Shown here piece after piece: positions 16,201-24,754 of a DNA stretch of 64,000 bases. Source of the DNA: Croceicoccus sp. Ery15 (GTDB lineage Bacteria > Pseudomonadota > Alphaproteobacteria > Sphingomonadales > Sphingomonadaceae). The position numbers and the translations under genes are program-made. Numbering within the stretch: the stretch's first letter is position 1; each line of letters opens with the position of its first letter. The stretch is taken from NCBI RefSeq assembly GCF_020985305.1, contig NZ_CP087588.1:62001-126000 (forward strand). The letters run 5' to 3'. Under the pieces are notes generated by a model. The model was not told where the DNA came from. It worked only from the letters and a program-made list of their open reading frames with translations, and ran no database searches.

Positions 16201-18413
16201 TGCGTGTTTTCAATCAGGCGCTTGCCGCCGCTCTTACCTCTACCATCGCGATCTGCGCCAGCGTGACGCCTGCCCATGCGCAATATGTGCTGAACATGCG
16301 CGATGCCGATGTGCGCACCTTTGTCGCCGATGCGGCGCAGGTGACGGGGCGGACCTTTATCGTCGACGGGCGTGTGAACCAGAAGATTTCGGTCGTCTCC
16401 GACCGTCCGCTGACCCGCAGCGAATATTTCGAGGTTTTCCTGTCGACCCTGCGCGCCAACGGTCTGGTCGCGGTGCCGACTTCGGATGGCGCGTTCCGCA
16501 TCCAGCCCGCCGCCAATGCCGCATCGCAGCCCAGCCGCGTAGGCAGCCAGGGCGCGCCGGGCAACCAGATGGTCACCGATGTGGTCCGTCTTGGCGCGGT
16601 AGAGGCCGAGCAGGCGGTCAACACGCTGAAACCTCTGGTCAGCCCCGAGGGTTCGATCACTGCCAATCGCGCGGGCAATTCGCTGGTCATCGTCGATTAT
16701 GCCGATAATCTGCGCCGCATCCGCGCGCTGTTGAAACAGATCGATACCGACAATAGCGCGACCGAAATGATCGCGCTGAACCATGCGGGTGCGCGCGAAA
16801 TCGCGGCGGCGCTGACAGAGCTGGTGCCGCAAGGGCAGGGCGGCGGCGGTTCGCTGGCCAGCGTGGTCGCGGTCGACAGTTCCAATTCGCTGCTGCTGCG
16901 CGGAGAGCGCGAGACGCTGAACCGCCTGTCGGGCATGGCGCGCGAGCTGGACAATCGCGCGGCCGCGGGCAGCGAGATCAAGGTGATCTGGCTGGATTAC
17001 GCCGATGCGGGCGCGATGGTCGCCATGCTGGAAAAGCTGATCGGCGGATCGGGCAGCTATACCGCGCCGTCGACCGAAACGGTGCGCCGCACCAGCGGGC
17101 TTTCGACCATGGGCACCGAAGGCGGGCAGACCACACCTGTTGCAGGCGGCAATGCCAGCGCCGACGGCAATCTGGGCGGCGGCGTGATCGAATTGTCGGG
17201 CGGGCGCGGCACGGCGGTCATCACCCGATACCCCGGTGCCAATGCCATCGTCATTTCGGCCCCCGTCAATATCCAGCGCCAGATGGCCGAACTGGTGCGC
17301 CAGCTGGACGTGCGGCAGGATCAGGTTCTGGTCGAGGCGATCATCGTCGAGATTTCGGATTCGGTTGCCAAGGAACTGGGCCTGCAATTCCTGATCGGCG
17401 GAGAGGACGTGCCCTTTGCCATCACCAATTTCACCAATGTGGCACCCAATATCATCGATATCGCGGGCGGCCTGCTGGCCGACCGTTTCGACGAGACGAC
17501 GACGGTGATCAACGGCGATACCGTCACCACCAGCACCAATAGCAGCGTGTCCGACATGCTGCGCGAAAACGCGGCGCAGGCGGTGCTGGGCACCAGTGGC
17601 GGTCTGGGCGGCTATGCCACCAAGTTCGGCGGCGACAATTACCTTGGCGTGCTGATCAACGCGGTGGAGGAGGATTCGGATTCGAACATCCTGTCCACCC
17701 CGCATCTGACCACGAACGATAATGTGCCCGCGTCGATCCTGTTCGGTCAGGAAATCCCGATCTCGACCGGCGAGGCGCTGTCCGATAATTTCGACAATGC
17801 CTTCCGCACGATCCAGCGCCAGAACGTGGGCATTTCGCTGGATGTCACCCCGCAGATCAACGCCGGGGACGAGATCAAGCTGAACCTGCGGCAGGAAGTC
17901 TCCTCGATCGCGGGGCCGGTCTCCAACGATTTCAACGAGCTTATCATCAACAAGCGCGAGATTGCGACCACCGTCACCGTCGGCAATGGCGAGATTCTGG
18001 TGCTGGGCGGATTGCTTGACGATAACGAGCGCAAGACGATCCACAAGGTGCCGTTGCTGGGCGATATTCCGGTGATCGGCGAATTGTTCAAATCGCGCGG
18101 GAAAAGCCATGTGAAGACCAATCTGATGGTCTTTATCCGCCCGACCATCCTGCGCACCGCCGCCGACCGGCAGCGCGTGACCGCGCAGCGTTACGGCGCG
18201 ATCCGCACCGCGCAGCAGAATTTCGATCCCGACCGTCAGCCCGCGATCGACCAGCTGGTTATCGATTATCTGGGGGCAGTGCCGCCAACGATGCCGGTAA
18301 CGCCTGCCGATACGGTGATCACGCCCGCCGGAACGGTGCAGCAGCCTGCACCCGTCGTTCAGCAGCCGGTGGTGCAGCCGACGCCCGTTCCTGCCTCCAC
18401 CGCAGGCCAGTAA
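16200..18413 (+). CDS. gspD: Type II secretion outer-membrane secretin GspD
   Basis: This is a 737-residue secretin. A Sec signal peptide ends at AHA-Q (about residue 28). The N0 domain starts YVLNMRDADVRTF, followed by N1-N3 repeats (VVRLGAVEAEQAVNTL, IALNHAGAREIAAAL, VIWLDYADAGAMVAML). A Gly/Thr-rich loop of about 60 residues splits N3. The barrel part carries RQDQVLVEAIIVEISD and the C-terminal signature VPLLGDIPVIGELFKS. The Gln/Pro/Val-rich tail (about 60 residues) could be the pilotin-binding S domain, although no pilotin gene is seen. It forms the 12-15-mer exit channel. Confidence 0.96.
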   Translation: MRVFNQALAAALTSTIAICASVTPAHAQYVLNMRDADVRTFVADAAQVTGRTFIVDGRVNQKISVVSDRPLTRSEYFEVFLSTLRANGLVAVPTSDGAFRIQPAANAASQPSRVGSQGAPGNQMVTDVVRLGAVEAEQAVNTLKPLVSPEGSITANRAGNSLVIVDYADNLRRIRALLKQIDTDNSATEMIALNHAGAREIAAALTELVPQGQGGGGSLASVVAVDSSNSLLLRGERETLNRLSGMARELDNRAAAGSEIKVIWLDYADAGAMVAMLEKLIGGSGSYTAPSTETVRRTSGLSTMGTEGGQTTPVAGGNASADGNLGGGVIELSGGRGTAVITRYPGANAIVISAPVNIQRQMAELVRQLDVRQDQVLVEAIIVEISDSVAKELGLQFLIGGEDVPFAITNFTNVAPNIIDIAGGLLADRFDETTTVINGDTVTTSTNSSVSDMLRENAAQAVLGTSGGLGGYATKFGGDNYLGVLINAVEEDSDSNILSTPHLTTNDNVPASILFGQEIPISTGEALSDNFDNAFRTIQRQNVGISLDVTPQINAGDEIKLNLRQEVSSIAGPVSNDFNELIINKREIATTVTVGNGEILVLGGLLDDNERKTIHKVPLLGDIPVIGELFKSRGKSHVKTNLMVFIRPTILRTAADRQRVTAQRYGAIRTAQQNFDPDRQPAIDQLVIDYLGAVPPTMPVTPADTVITPAGTVQQPAPVVQQPVVQPTPVPASTAGQ

Positions 18414-18423
18414 GACCGGCGCC

Positions 18424-19992
18424 ATGGCCCATCCCGACCAGCCAGACGATATCGCGCTCACCGAGGACATGGCGTTCGCCGGTGCCGAAAGCGTGGCGGC
18501 GGAACGCAGCGCGCCCGCGCTCTCCTATGCCGAGGCGCGCGATCATGGCGTATTGCTGGTCGAGGGGGAGGGTGGCGCGCATCTGGCCATGCGCAGTTCC
18601 GCCGATCCGCTGGTGCTGCTGGATTTGCGCCGCCGTTTCGGGCGGCCCCTGCGGGTCGAGAAGGTGGAGCCGCAGCGTTTTGAGGCGTTGCTGGCCGAAA
18701 CCTATGGCGATGCCGGTTCGCTGGCCGCCGACAGTATGGGGTTCGAGGCGAGCGGCGACACCGAGCTGATGGGCCTGCCGAGCGCGGAGGATCTGCTCGA
18801 CAGCGCGGACGATGCGCCTGCGATCCGGCTGATCAACGGGCTGATCGCGCAAGGGCTGCGCGAGGGCGCGTCGGACATTCATGTCGAGCCATACGAACAG
18901 GCGCTGGTCGTCCGTTTCCGCGAAGACGGCGTTCTGGTCGAGAAATTGCGCATGCCCCCGCATGTCGCCCCCGTGCTGGTCAGCCGCATCAAGGTGATGG
19001 CGCGGCTGGATATTGCCGAACGCCGCGTGCCGCAGGACGGGCGCATCGGCCTGTCGCTGGCGGGCAAGCTGGTCGACGTGCGCGTCTCCACCCTGCCGAA
19101 CCGCGCGGGCGAGCGCGTGGTGCTGCGCCTGCTCGACAAGGATAATGCGGGGCTGTCGCTCAAAGATCTCGGCCTCGACGAAAAAGCGGGCGAGGTGCTG
19201 GAACGCGCATTGAAAGAGCCCAATGGCATCGTGCTGGTCACCGGCCCCACCGGATCGGGCAAGACGACGACGCTTTATGCCGGTCTGCGGCGGTTGAACG
19301 ACGGTCAGCGTAATATCCTGACTGTGGAAGACCCTGTGGAATATGCTGTGGACGGGGTGGGGCAAACGCAGGTCAACGCCAAGGTCGGGCTCGACTTCGC
19401 GGCGGGGCTGCGCGCGATCCTGCGGCAGGACCCCGACGTGGTGATGGTCGGCGAAATCCGCGACAAGGAAACCGCCGATATCGCGGTGCAGGCCTCGCTG
19501 ACGGGCCATCTGGTGCTGTCCACCGTGCACACCAATGACAGCGTCGGCGCGATCACGCGCATGCGCGACATGGGCGTCGAACCATTCCTGCTGGCCAGCA
19601 CCTTGCGCGGCGTCATCGCGCAGCGTCTGGTCCGCCGCCTGTGCCCGCATTGCAAGCGCGAGGCGGCGATCGATCCGGCACTGGGCGCGATCCTTGGCAT
19701 CAAGCCGGACAGGACCGTCTATGAACCGGAGGGCTGCAAGCAATGCGGCGAAACCGGCTATGCGGGCCGTATCGGCGTGTACGAGGCAGTGCGCGTGGAC
19801 GAGACGATCCGCCGCATGATCCACGAAAACGCGGACGAGGAGCGGATTGCCGATTACGCATTCGGCAAGACCGCCGACGGCAAGCGGCGCGGCCAGCGCC
19901 TTGCCCGCGCGGCAAGGCGGCTGGTGCTGGCGGGCGTGACCTCTGCCGCCGAGGCCGCCCGCGTCGCAAGGCGTGAGGACGAGCAGGGATAA
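18424..19992 (+). CDS. gspE: Type II secretion ATPase GspE
   Basis: This is a 522-residue hexameric cytosolic ATPase that drives pseudopilus assembly. An N-terminal N1E domain contacts GspL. The catalytic domain has Walker A GPTGSGKTTTLY at about residue 274. The Asp box lies in the NILTVEDPVEY segment, Walker B is DVVMVGEIRD, and the His box ends in STVHTND. A four-cysteine zinc motif (CPHC ... CKQC) near residues 405-440 is present, as in GspE and unlike PilT. It starts 10 bp after gspD, and its TAA overlaps gspF by 1 bp. Confidence 0.96.
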   Translation: MAHPDQPDDIALTEDMAFAGAESVAAERSAPALSYAEARDHGVLLVEGEGGAHLAMRSSADPLVLLDLRRRFGRPLRVEKVEPQRFEALLAETYGDAGSLAADSMGFEASGDTELMGLPSAEDLLDSADDAPAIRLINGLIAQGLREGASDIHVEPYEQALVVRFREDGVLVEKLRMPPHVAPVLVSRIKVMARLDIAERRVPQDGRIGLSLAGKLVDVRVSTLPNRAGERVVLRLLDKDNAGLSLKDLGLDEKAGEVLERALKEPNGIVLVTGPTGSGKTTTLYAGLRRLNDGQRNILTVEDPVEYAVDGVGQTQVNAKVGLDFAAGLRAILRQDPDVVMVGEIRDKETADIAVQASLTGHLVLSTVHTNDSVGAITRMRDMGVEPFLLASTLRGVIAQRLVRRLCPHCKREAAIDPALGAILGIKPDRTVYEPEGCKQCGETGYAGRIGVYEAVRVDETIRRMIHENADEERIADYAFGKTADGKRRGQRLARAARRLVLAGVTSAAEAARVARREDEQG

Positions 19993-21218
19993 TGGCGAAA
20001 TACGCCTATCTCGCGGTCGATCCGCAGGGGCGCGAAAGGCGCGGGGCGGTGGATGCCGCCTCGACCGGGGCCGCGCGCGAGGCATTGGCGAAAAAGCGCT
20101 GGCATGTGCTGAGCGTTGAGGAGAAATCGGCTGCGGCCGCGCCAGTTAAGGCGGGCGGTTTCAACCTGCCGATGATAGGCCGCAAGCTGACAACCAAGCA
20201 ATTGTCGCTTTTCACTCGGCAGCTTGCCTCGCTGATGATGGTCAGCCCGCTGGAAGAGGCATTGCGCACGATCAGCCGCCAGACCGAAAAGGACAAGGCG
20301 CGCGCGATCCTGTCGAACGTGCACGCCGGCATCGTCGAAGGGCAGCCGCTGGCCGAAGCGCTGAGGCGCGAGGAAGCGAGCTTTCCCCCCGTCTATCGCG
20401 CGATGATCGCGGCGGGCGAGAATTCGGGAAGCCTGCCATCGATTGCCGAGCGTCTGGCCGACAGCCTTGAATCGCAGGCCGAGATCAGGGGCAAGATCAT
20501 CGCCGCGCTCGCCTATCCGATCATCCTGTCGCTGGTCGCCGTGGCCGTGGTGACGGGGTTGATGGTCTCGGTCGTGCCGCGCGTGGTCGAACAATTTGAC
20601 AATGCCTCGCGCCAGTTGCCGCTGCTGACGCGGATCGTGATCGTGGTGTCGGAATTCCTGTCGGCATGGTGGTGGGTTCTGGCCCTGCTGATCGCGCTGT
20701 GCATCCTCGGCTTTCTGCGTGCGCTGAAAAGCCCTGCGTTCAAGCTGCGGTTTGATACGCTGCTGTTGAAGACACCCTTTATCGGGCGGCTGATCCGTGA
20801 CATGCATGCGGCTGCATTGGCGCGCACGCTGTCCACCATGATCGCCGCGCGCCTGCCGCTGGTTGACGGGCTGCGCCTTGCCAGCCGGACGGTACATAAT
20901 TCGGTGCAGCGCCGCGCATTGGAAGGGATTACCGAAAAGGTGCGCGCGGGCACGTCGCTTTCCACCGCCATGCGCGAGGCGGCGACTTTTCCGCCGCTGC
21001 TCGTCTATCTCGCCGCCAGCGGAGAGGCGGCGGGACAGCTTGGCCCGATGCTGGAACGCGCGGGCGAATATCTTGAGCGTGAGTTCGCCAGCTTTACCGC
21101 GGCGGCGATGGCGCTGCTGGAACCTGCTATCATCATATTGATGGGCGCGGTGGTCGCGACGATCATCCTCGCCATCCTTCTTCCCATCCTGCAATTGCAG
21201 GAACTGACCGGACTGTAA
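19992..21218 (+). CDS. gspF: Type II secretion inner-membrane platform protein GspF
   Basis: This 408-residue protein has two GspF cytosolic helical domains and three membrane helices. It opens with AKYAYLAVDPQGRERRG, the usual leader domain. SLFTRQLASLMMVSPLEEAL marks the first domain, and ARTLSTMIAARLPLVDGL the second. Membrane segments lie near residues 170-195, 220-240 and 375-400. It couples GspE ATP turnover to pseudopilin extraction. The start is coupled to gspE by TAATG. Confidence 0.96.
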   Translation: MAKYAYLAVDPQGRERRGAVDAASTGAAREALAKKRWHVLSVEEKSAAAAPVKAGGFNLPMIGRKLTTKQLSLFTRQLASLMMVSPLEEALRTISRQTEKDKARAILSNVHAGIVEGQPLAEALRREEASFPPVYRAMIAAGENSGSLPSIAERLADSLESQAEIRGKIIAALAYPIILSLVAVAVVTGLMVSVVPRVVEQFDNASRQLPLLTRIVIVVSEFLSAWWWVLALLIALCILGFLRALKSPAFKLRFDTLLLKTPFIGRLIRDMHAAALARTLSTMIAARLPLVDGLRLASRTVHNSVQRRALEGITEKVRAGTSLSTAMREAATFPPLLVYLAASGEAAGQLGPMLERAGEYLEREFASFTAAAMALLEPAIIILMGAVVATIILAILLPILQLQELTGL

Positions 21219-21222
21219 GATC

Positions 21223-21687
21223 ATGACCGAGACCGAAACCCCCAACCCGATATCGCAGACCGCCCGCAAGAAGCGCCGCAAGAACGGCTTTTCGCTGGTC
21301 GAACTGATGGTGGTGCTGTTCATCATCGGCCTGCTGGCCAGCGTCGTCATCATCAATGTGCTGCCCAGCCAGGACAAGGCGATGCGCGTGAAAGCCGAAG
21401 CGGATATCTCCACGCTGAACCAGGCGCTGGAAATGTACCGGCTCGACACCGCGACCTATCCGGGGGCGGCCGACGGGCTGACCGCGCTGGTCACGCCGCC
21501 CGCCGATCTGATGATGCCGCAGAACTACCGTTCGGGCGGCTATATCAAGGAACTGCCCAGCGACCCGTGGGGCCGCCCCTATCAATATCGCGTGCCGGGC
21601 AGCAATGGTAAGCCGTTCGACGTCTATTCGCTGGGGGCCGATGGCCAGCCCGGCGGCGATGGCGAGAATGCGGACATCATCGGCTGA
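21223..21687 (+). CDS. gspG: Type II secretion major pseudopilin GspG
   Basis: This is a 154-residue prepilin. The cleavage site is G22|F23, with glutamate at mature position +5 (FSLVE) followed by a hydrophobic helix. The 22-residue leader is basic just before the site (KKRRKNG). The globular part has the GspG calcium-loop region (LPSDPWGRPYQYRVPG ... YSLGADGQPGG). It needs a prepilin peptidase that is not encoded in this window. In most gsp operons gspH, I, J and K follow here. Instead gspL begins 8 bp later. Confidence 0.96.
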   Translation: MTETETPNPISQTARKKRRKNGFSLVELMVVLFIIGLLASVVIINVLPSQDKAMRVKAEADISTLNQALEMYRLDTATYPGAADGLTALVTPPADLMMPQNYRSGGYIKELPSDPWGRPYQYRVPGSNGKPFDVYSLGADGQPGGDGENADIIG

Positions 21688-21695
21688 ACCGGACC

Positions 21696-22853
21696 ATGGC
21701 GCGCTTTTCCCAACCGCTTCCCGATGATGGCGACCGCGCGGCAGGGCTGATCGTCCTGCTGGGCGATCAGCCGCGCGATGCATGGCGCTGGTGGCGGGTG
21801 TCCTCCACCGATGCGGGCGGCGCGGGGTTGGAGAGCGAGCATAGCTATACCCCCGGTGCCGATGCGCCATGGGGCGATGTCGACGGGGCCCGCGTGGTCG
21901 CTCTGGTCCCTGCGGTCGGCGCGCCGGTGCGGATTGCGCCGCGCGGCGATATGCCCGCCGCGCAGGCGGTGGCGGCGGCACGTCTTGCACCGGCAGGTCT
22001 GTCGGGCGCAGGGCCGGCGCATATGGCCGCCGCGGCAGAGGGCGATCATGTGCTGTCCTGCCGCGCGGCGCAGCACGACATGGATGTGTGGCTGGCCGAA
22101 CTGGCGGCGGCGGGGCTGGATGCGGATGCGCTGGTCCCGGCCGCTCTGGTCCTGCCCGCTGCGGACGAAGGCGTGGTGCAGGGTGAGATCGGCGGGCAAA
22201 TGCTCGCGCGCAGCCGCGATGCCGCCTTTGCCGGAGAGCCCGAGCTGATCGATGCGCTGGCCGCCGGTGGCGTGCGCCGCGAACTGGCGCCCGATGCACT
22301 GGCGGCGCGTCTGGCCGAAATATGGCGCGAACCGCCGCTGAATTTGCGTCAGGGTGCCTATGCCCGTCCGCGCGTTTCGTTTTTTCGCTTGCCCGACTGG
22401 GCGGGGCTGGCCCGCATGGCGGCAGTGCTGGCGCTGCTCGGTTTCCTGATCCTTGCGGTCGAAATCGTCCGGCTGGAACTCGACAGCAAGGCGCTGGAGG
22501 ATAAGGCGCTGGCCGCCGCGCAGCAGCGGTTCCCCGCAGTAACCGATCTGGCGAGTGCCGAGGCGCAGGTGAATGCCGAACTGTTGCGGCGCGGGGCAGG
22601 GGGCGCCAGTTTCGGCGCGGTTACGTCTGCCGTTTTCGCCGCGATGCAGCCGCTGCCCGATGTGCAGCTTCGTTCGCTCAGCTGGCAGGGCAATGGTACG
22701 CTGGCGATCCGCGCCGCCGCGCCGCGCGTAGAGGATATCAATACGATGCTGATCGCCTTGCAGGCCGATGGCTGGGAAGTGACCGTGCCGCCCGAAACCG
22801 CGCCCGACGCGACCGGCGCGACCGTCGTCGACATCACGGTCCGTAATCCATGA
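21696..22853 (+). CDS. gspL: Type II secretion protein GspL
   Basis: This 385-residue protein is recognised by layout rather than strong motifs. An actin-like cytosolic part (residues 1-235) would recruit GspE, followed by a single helix at about 238-259. The periplasmic ferredoxin-like domain ends with MQPLPDVQLRSLSWQGNG and a final beta strand. The sequence is very alanine-rich and the cytosolic domain is degenerate. It lies directly after gspG and overlaps gspM by 4 bp (ATGA). Confidence 0.87.
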   Translation: MARFSQPLPDDGDRAAGLIVLLGDQPRDAWRWWRVSSTDAGGAGLESEHSYTPGADAPWGDVDGARVVALVPAVGAPVRIAPRGDMPAAQAVAAARLAPAGLSGAGPAHMAAAAEGDHVLSCRAAQHDMDVWLAELAAAGLDADALVPAALVLPAADEGVVQGEIGGQMLARSRDAAFAGEPELIDALAAGGVRRELAPDALAARLAEIWREPPLNLRQGAYARPRVSFFRLPDWAGLARMAAVLALLGFLILAVEIVRLELDSKALEDKALAAAQQRFPAVTDLASAEAQVNAELLRRGAGGASFGAVTSAVFAAMQPLPDVQLRSLSWQGNGTLAIRAAAPRVEDINTMLIALQADGWEVTVPPETAPDATGATVVDITVRNP

Positions 22854-23335
22854 GCGGGCTGATGCAGGGCTTGCGCGACTGGTTCGCAGCACTGTCGGGC
22901 CGCGAACGCTGGCTGGTCGGGATCGCGGGCGTGCTCGCGGTGCTGGTGATCGGCATTTACGGCGTGGTGCTGCCGCTGGGCGCGGCGCATGATGCCGCGC
23001 ACGACCGCCACCGCGAGGCTGTGTTCGCCTCGTCCCGCGTGCTGGCGCGGCTGGAGGCGCTGGAACAGGCGCCCGATGCGGCGCAGGCGGGCAGCGGGCC
23101 GGTGGCGCAGGCCATTGCCGCCGCCGCCGACGCGCAGGGTCTGGTGCTGCAGGCCAATAGCGCGCGCGGCAATGACGGCGCGCAGATCAGCGTGGCGACC
23201 GCCGCACCGGGGGCGGCGCTGGCGCTGCTCGACACGCTGGCGGCAGAGGGGATCGCGGCCGAGCAGGTGACGATCACGCCCGCCGCCGACGGTTCGGTCT
23301 CGCTCAGCGCATCGCTGAAAAGGGTGGCGCCATGA
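22850..23335 (+). CDS. gspM: Type II secretion protein GspM
   Basis: This is a 161-residue bitopic protein. The amphipathic start WFAALSGRERWLVGI is a GspM hallmark. One helix covers about residues 22-45, and the rest is a periplasmic ferredoxin-like domain that pairs with GspL. The identification relies on size, topology and position after gspL. Its ATG overlaps gspL, and its stop overlaps gspN by 4 bp. Confidence 0.87.
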   Translation: MSGLMQGLRDWFAALSGRERWLVGIAGVLAVLVIGIYGVVLPLGAAHDAAHDRHREAVFASSRVLARLEALEQAPDAAQAGSGPVAQAIAAAADAQGLVLQANSARGNDGAQISVATAAPGAALALLDTLAAEGIAAEQVTITPAADGSVSLSASLKRVAP

Positions 23336-24078
23336 TGGGGCGCTGGATCTTCATCCGCGACAAAAGGCTGACGCGGGCAGCGAAAATCGTGCTGGCAGTC
23401 ATTGCCATTGCCGCCCTGCTGGCGATGCTGCCGCTGCGGCTGGTGTTGGGCTGGGCCGATCCGTCGGGCCGCACCCTGCGCGCGCAAGCGGTGGAAGGCG
23501 TGGCATGGGACGGTCTGGTCGGCGAATTGCAACTGGGGCCTTTGCCGCTGGGGCTGATGGAAGTCGATCTGATGCCGCTGCCGCTATTAATAGGGCGCGC
23601 CCAGTTCGCGTTGGAGCGGCCCGATTATCCCGGCGCCCGCCCGTTCAGCGCGCGCGTGCGCGGCAGTGCGGGCAATCTGGCGATCAGCCATGCGAGCGGA
23701 GAAGTGCCGCTGGGCGGCATGATGGCTCCGCTGCCGGTGCGTACCTTGACGATGAACGGATTTTCCGCGCAGATCGATGGCGGGGCTTGCGTGGCGGCAT
23801 CGGGCACATTGGGGCTGGTGGTGCCCGCGATGGGCGCGATGGTCGATGCCGAAACCGTTCTGGCGGGAGAGGCGCGGTGCGAGGACGGGTCGCTGGTGGT
23901 GCCGATGACCGGACCTTCAGGGGCGGAGCGCGTCGATTTCCGCATCGCGCCCGATGGACGCTGGACGGCGACCATGTCGCTGATCGGGGTGCCGCCTGAA
24001 ATGGCTACGCCGCTGATCGAAATGGGCTTCGAACAGCGGCGCAACGGCGTGGGGATGACGTCAAGCGGAACGCTCTGA
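23332..24078 (+). CDS. gspN: Type II secretion protein GspN
   Basis: This 248-residue protein has one N-terminal helix (about residues 12-38) and a beta-rich periplasmic part of the GspN type. It starts with LVLGWADPSGRTLRAQAVEG and LPLGLMEVDLMPLPLLIGRA. GspN is an optional component whose role is unsettled. Two adjacent ATGs (23332 and 23335) could start it. It is the last gene of the gsp operon, and the Dps gene converges on it 20 bp later. Confidence 0.85.
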   Translation: MMGRWIFIRDKRLTRAAKIVLAVIAIAALLAMLPLRLVLGWADPSGRTLRAQAVEGVAWDGLVGELQLGPLPLGLMEVDLMPLPLLIGRAQFALERPDYPGARPFSARVRGSAGNLAISHASGEVPLGGMMAPLPVRTLTMNGFSAQIDGGACVAASGTLGLVVPAMGAMVDAETVLAGEARCEDGSLVVPMTGPSGAERVDFRIAPDGRWTATMSLIGVPPEMATPLIEMGFEQRRNGVGMTSSGTL

Positions 24079-24098
24079 CGCCAGTCCGCTTAAGTGTT

Positions 24099-24551
24099 TC
24101 AGCCAAGCGTGGCCGACAGGAACCAGGTGCGTTCCTCTGCCTGATCGGTCCAGTCGTCGATCAACCCGTCGGTCGCATTGTCGCCAGCCTCTTCGGCCAG
24201 TTCCTTCAGCTCTTTCAACGTTTTGACCAGCTGGGCATTGTCGTCGCGCAGCTGACCGACCATGTCCATCGCTTCCAGATCGGATGCGTGCTGATCCTCG
24301 ACCTTGGTCTTTTCCATGATCGAACCGATCGACGTCAGCGTCGCGCCATCCAGCTTGCGGACACGCTCGGCAATGATGTCGACATTGCCAAAGATTTCGC
24401 CTGCCTGTTCGTCGAACATCAGGTGAAGCTCGCGGAATTGCGGACCTTTGACGTGCCAGTGGAAGTTCTTGGTCTTCATATAAAGCGCAAGATGATCGGC
24501 CAGCAGCCCGTTGAGCCCGTCGATCAGTGCTTTCTTGGCATTGTCACCCAT
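24099..24551 (-). CDS. dps: Dps-family ferritin-like DNA-protection protein
   Basis: This is a 150-residue four-helix dodecamer-forming protein that oxidises ferrous iron with peroxide. The intersubunit ferroxidase ligands are visible: H31 in NFHWHVKG, H43, D47, then D58 and E62 in NVDIIAERV. The N-terminus lacks the lysine-rich tail that binds DNA in E. coli Dps, so direct DNA coating is doubtful. A perfect AGGAGG at 24560-24565, 8 nt from the ATG, predicts high translation. A LysR-type half-site pair lies about 95 bp upstream. Confidence 0.93.
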   Translation of the reverse strand: MGDNAKKALIDGLNGLLADHLALYMKTKNFHWHVKGPQFRELHLMFDEQAGEIFGNVDIIAERVRKLDGATLTSIGSIMEKTKVEDQHASDLEAMDMVGQLRDDNAQLVKTLKELKELAEEAGDNATDGLIDDWTDQAEERTWFLSATLG

Positions 24552-24644
24552 AATTCTTTCCTCCTGGCGGTAATTCCAAAACTCGATATGGTGTCTTAAC
24601 GCGAATGCACAAATCGGGTTTCCCGCTTTATGCCAGTTTCTGTG

Positions 24645-24659
24645 ATCGAATTTATCGAT
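24645..24659. promoter_or_regulatory. ATC-N9-GAT inverted repeat upstream of dps
   Basis: ATCGAATTTATCGAT has 5-bp inverted arms around ATTTA, matching the general T-N11-A pattern bound by LysR-type regulators. OxyR control of dps is common in proteobacteria, so this could be an OxyR site. No OxyR gene is present here and the full four-half-site element is not seen. It sits within 203 bp shared with the divergent kinase gene. Confidence 0.35.
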
Positions 24660-24754
24660 ACTTAGGTATGGCCCGCGCCGCTTGGCGATTGACCGCGCTT
24701 GCCATGTGCCGCTAACGGCGCTGTCAGATCCATGATTCAGCGCAAATTTCCCCT

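Noticed and set aside
16197..18470. Long open frame antisense to gspD (about 757 codons)
   Set aside because: It mirrors the codon periodicity of gspD, has no family-like motif and no ribosome-binding site. GC-rich coding DNA routinely leaves the antisense frame open.
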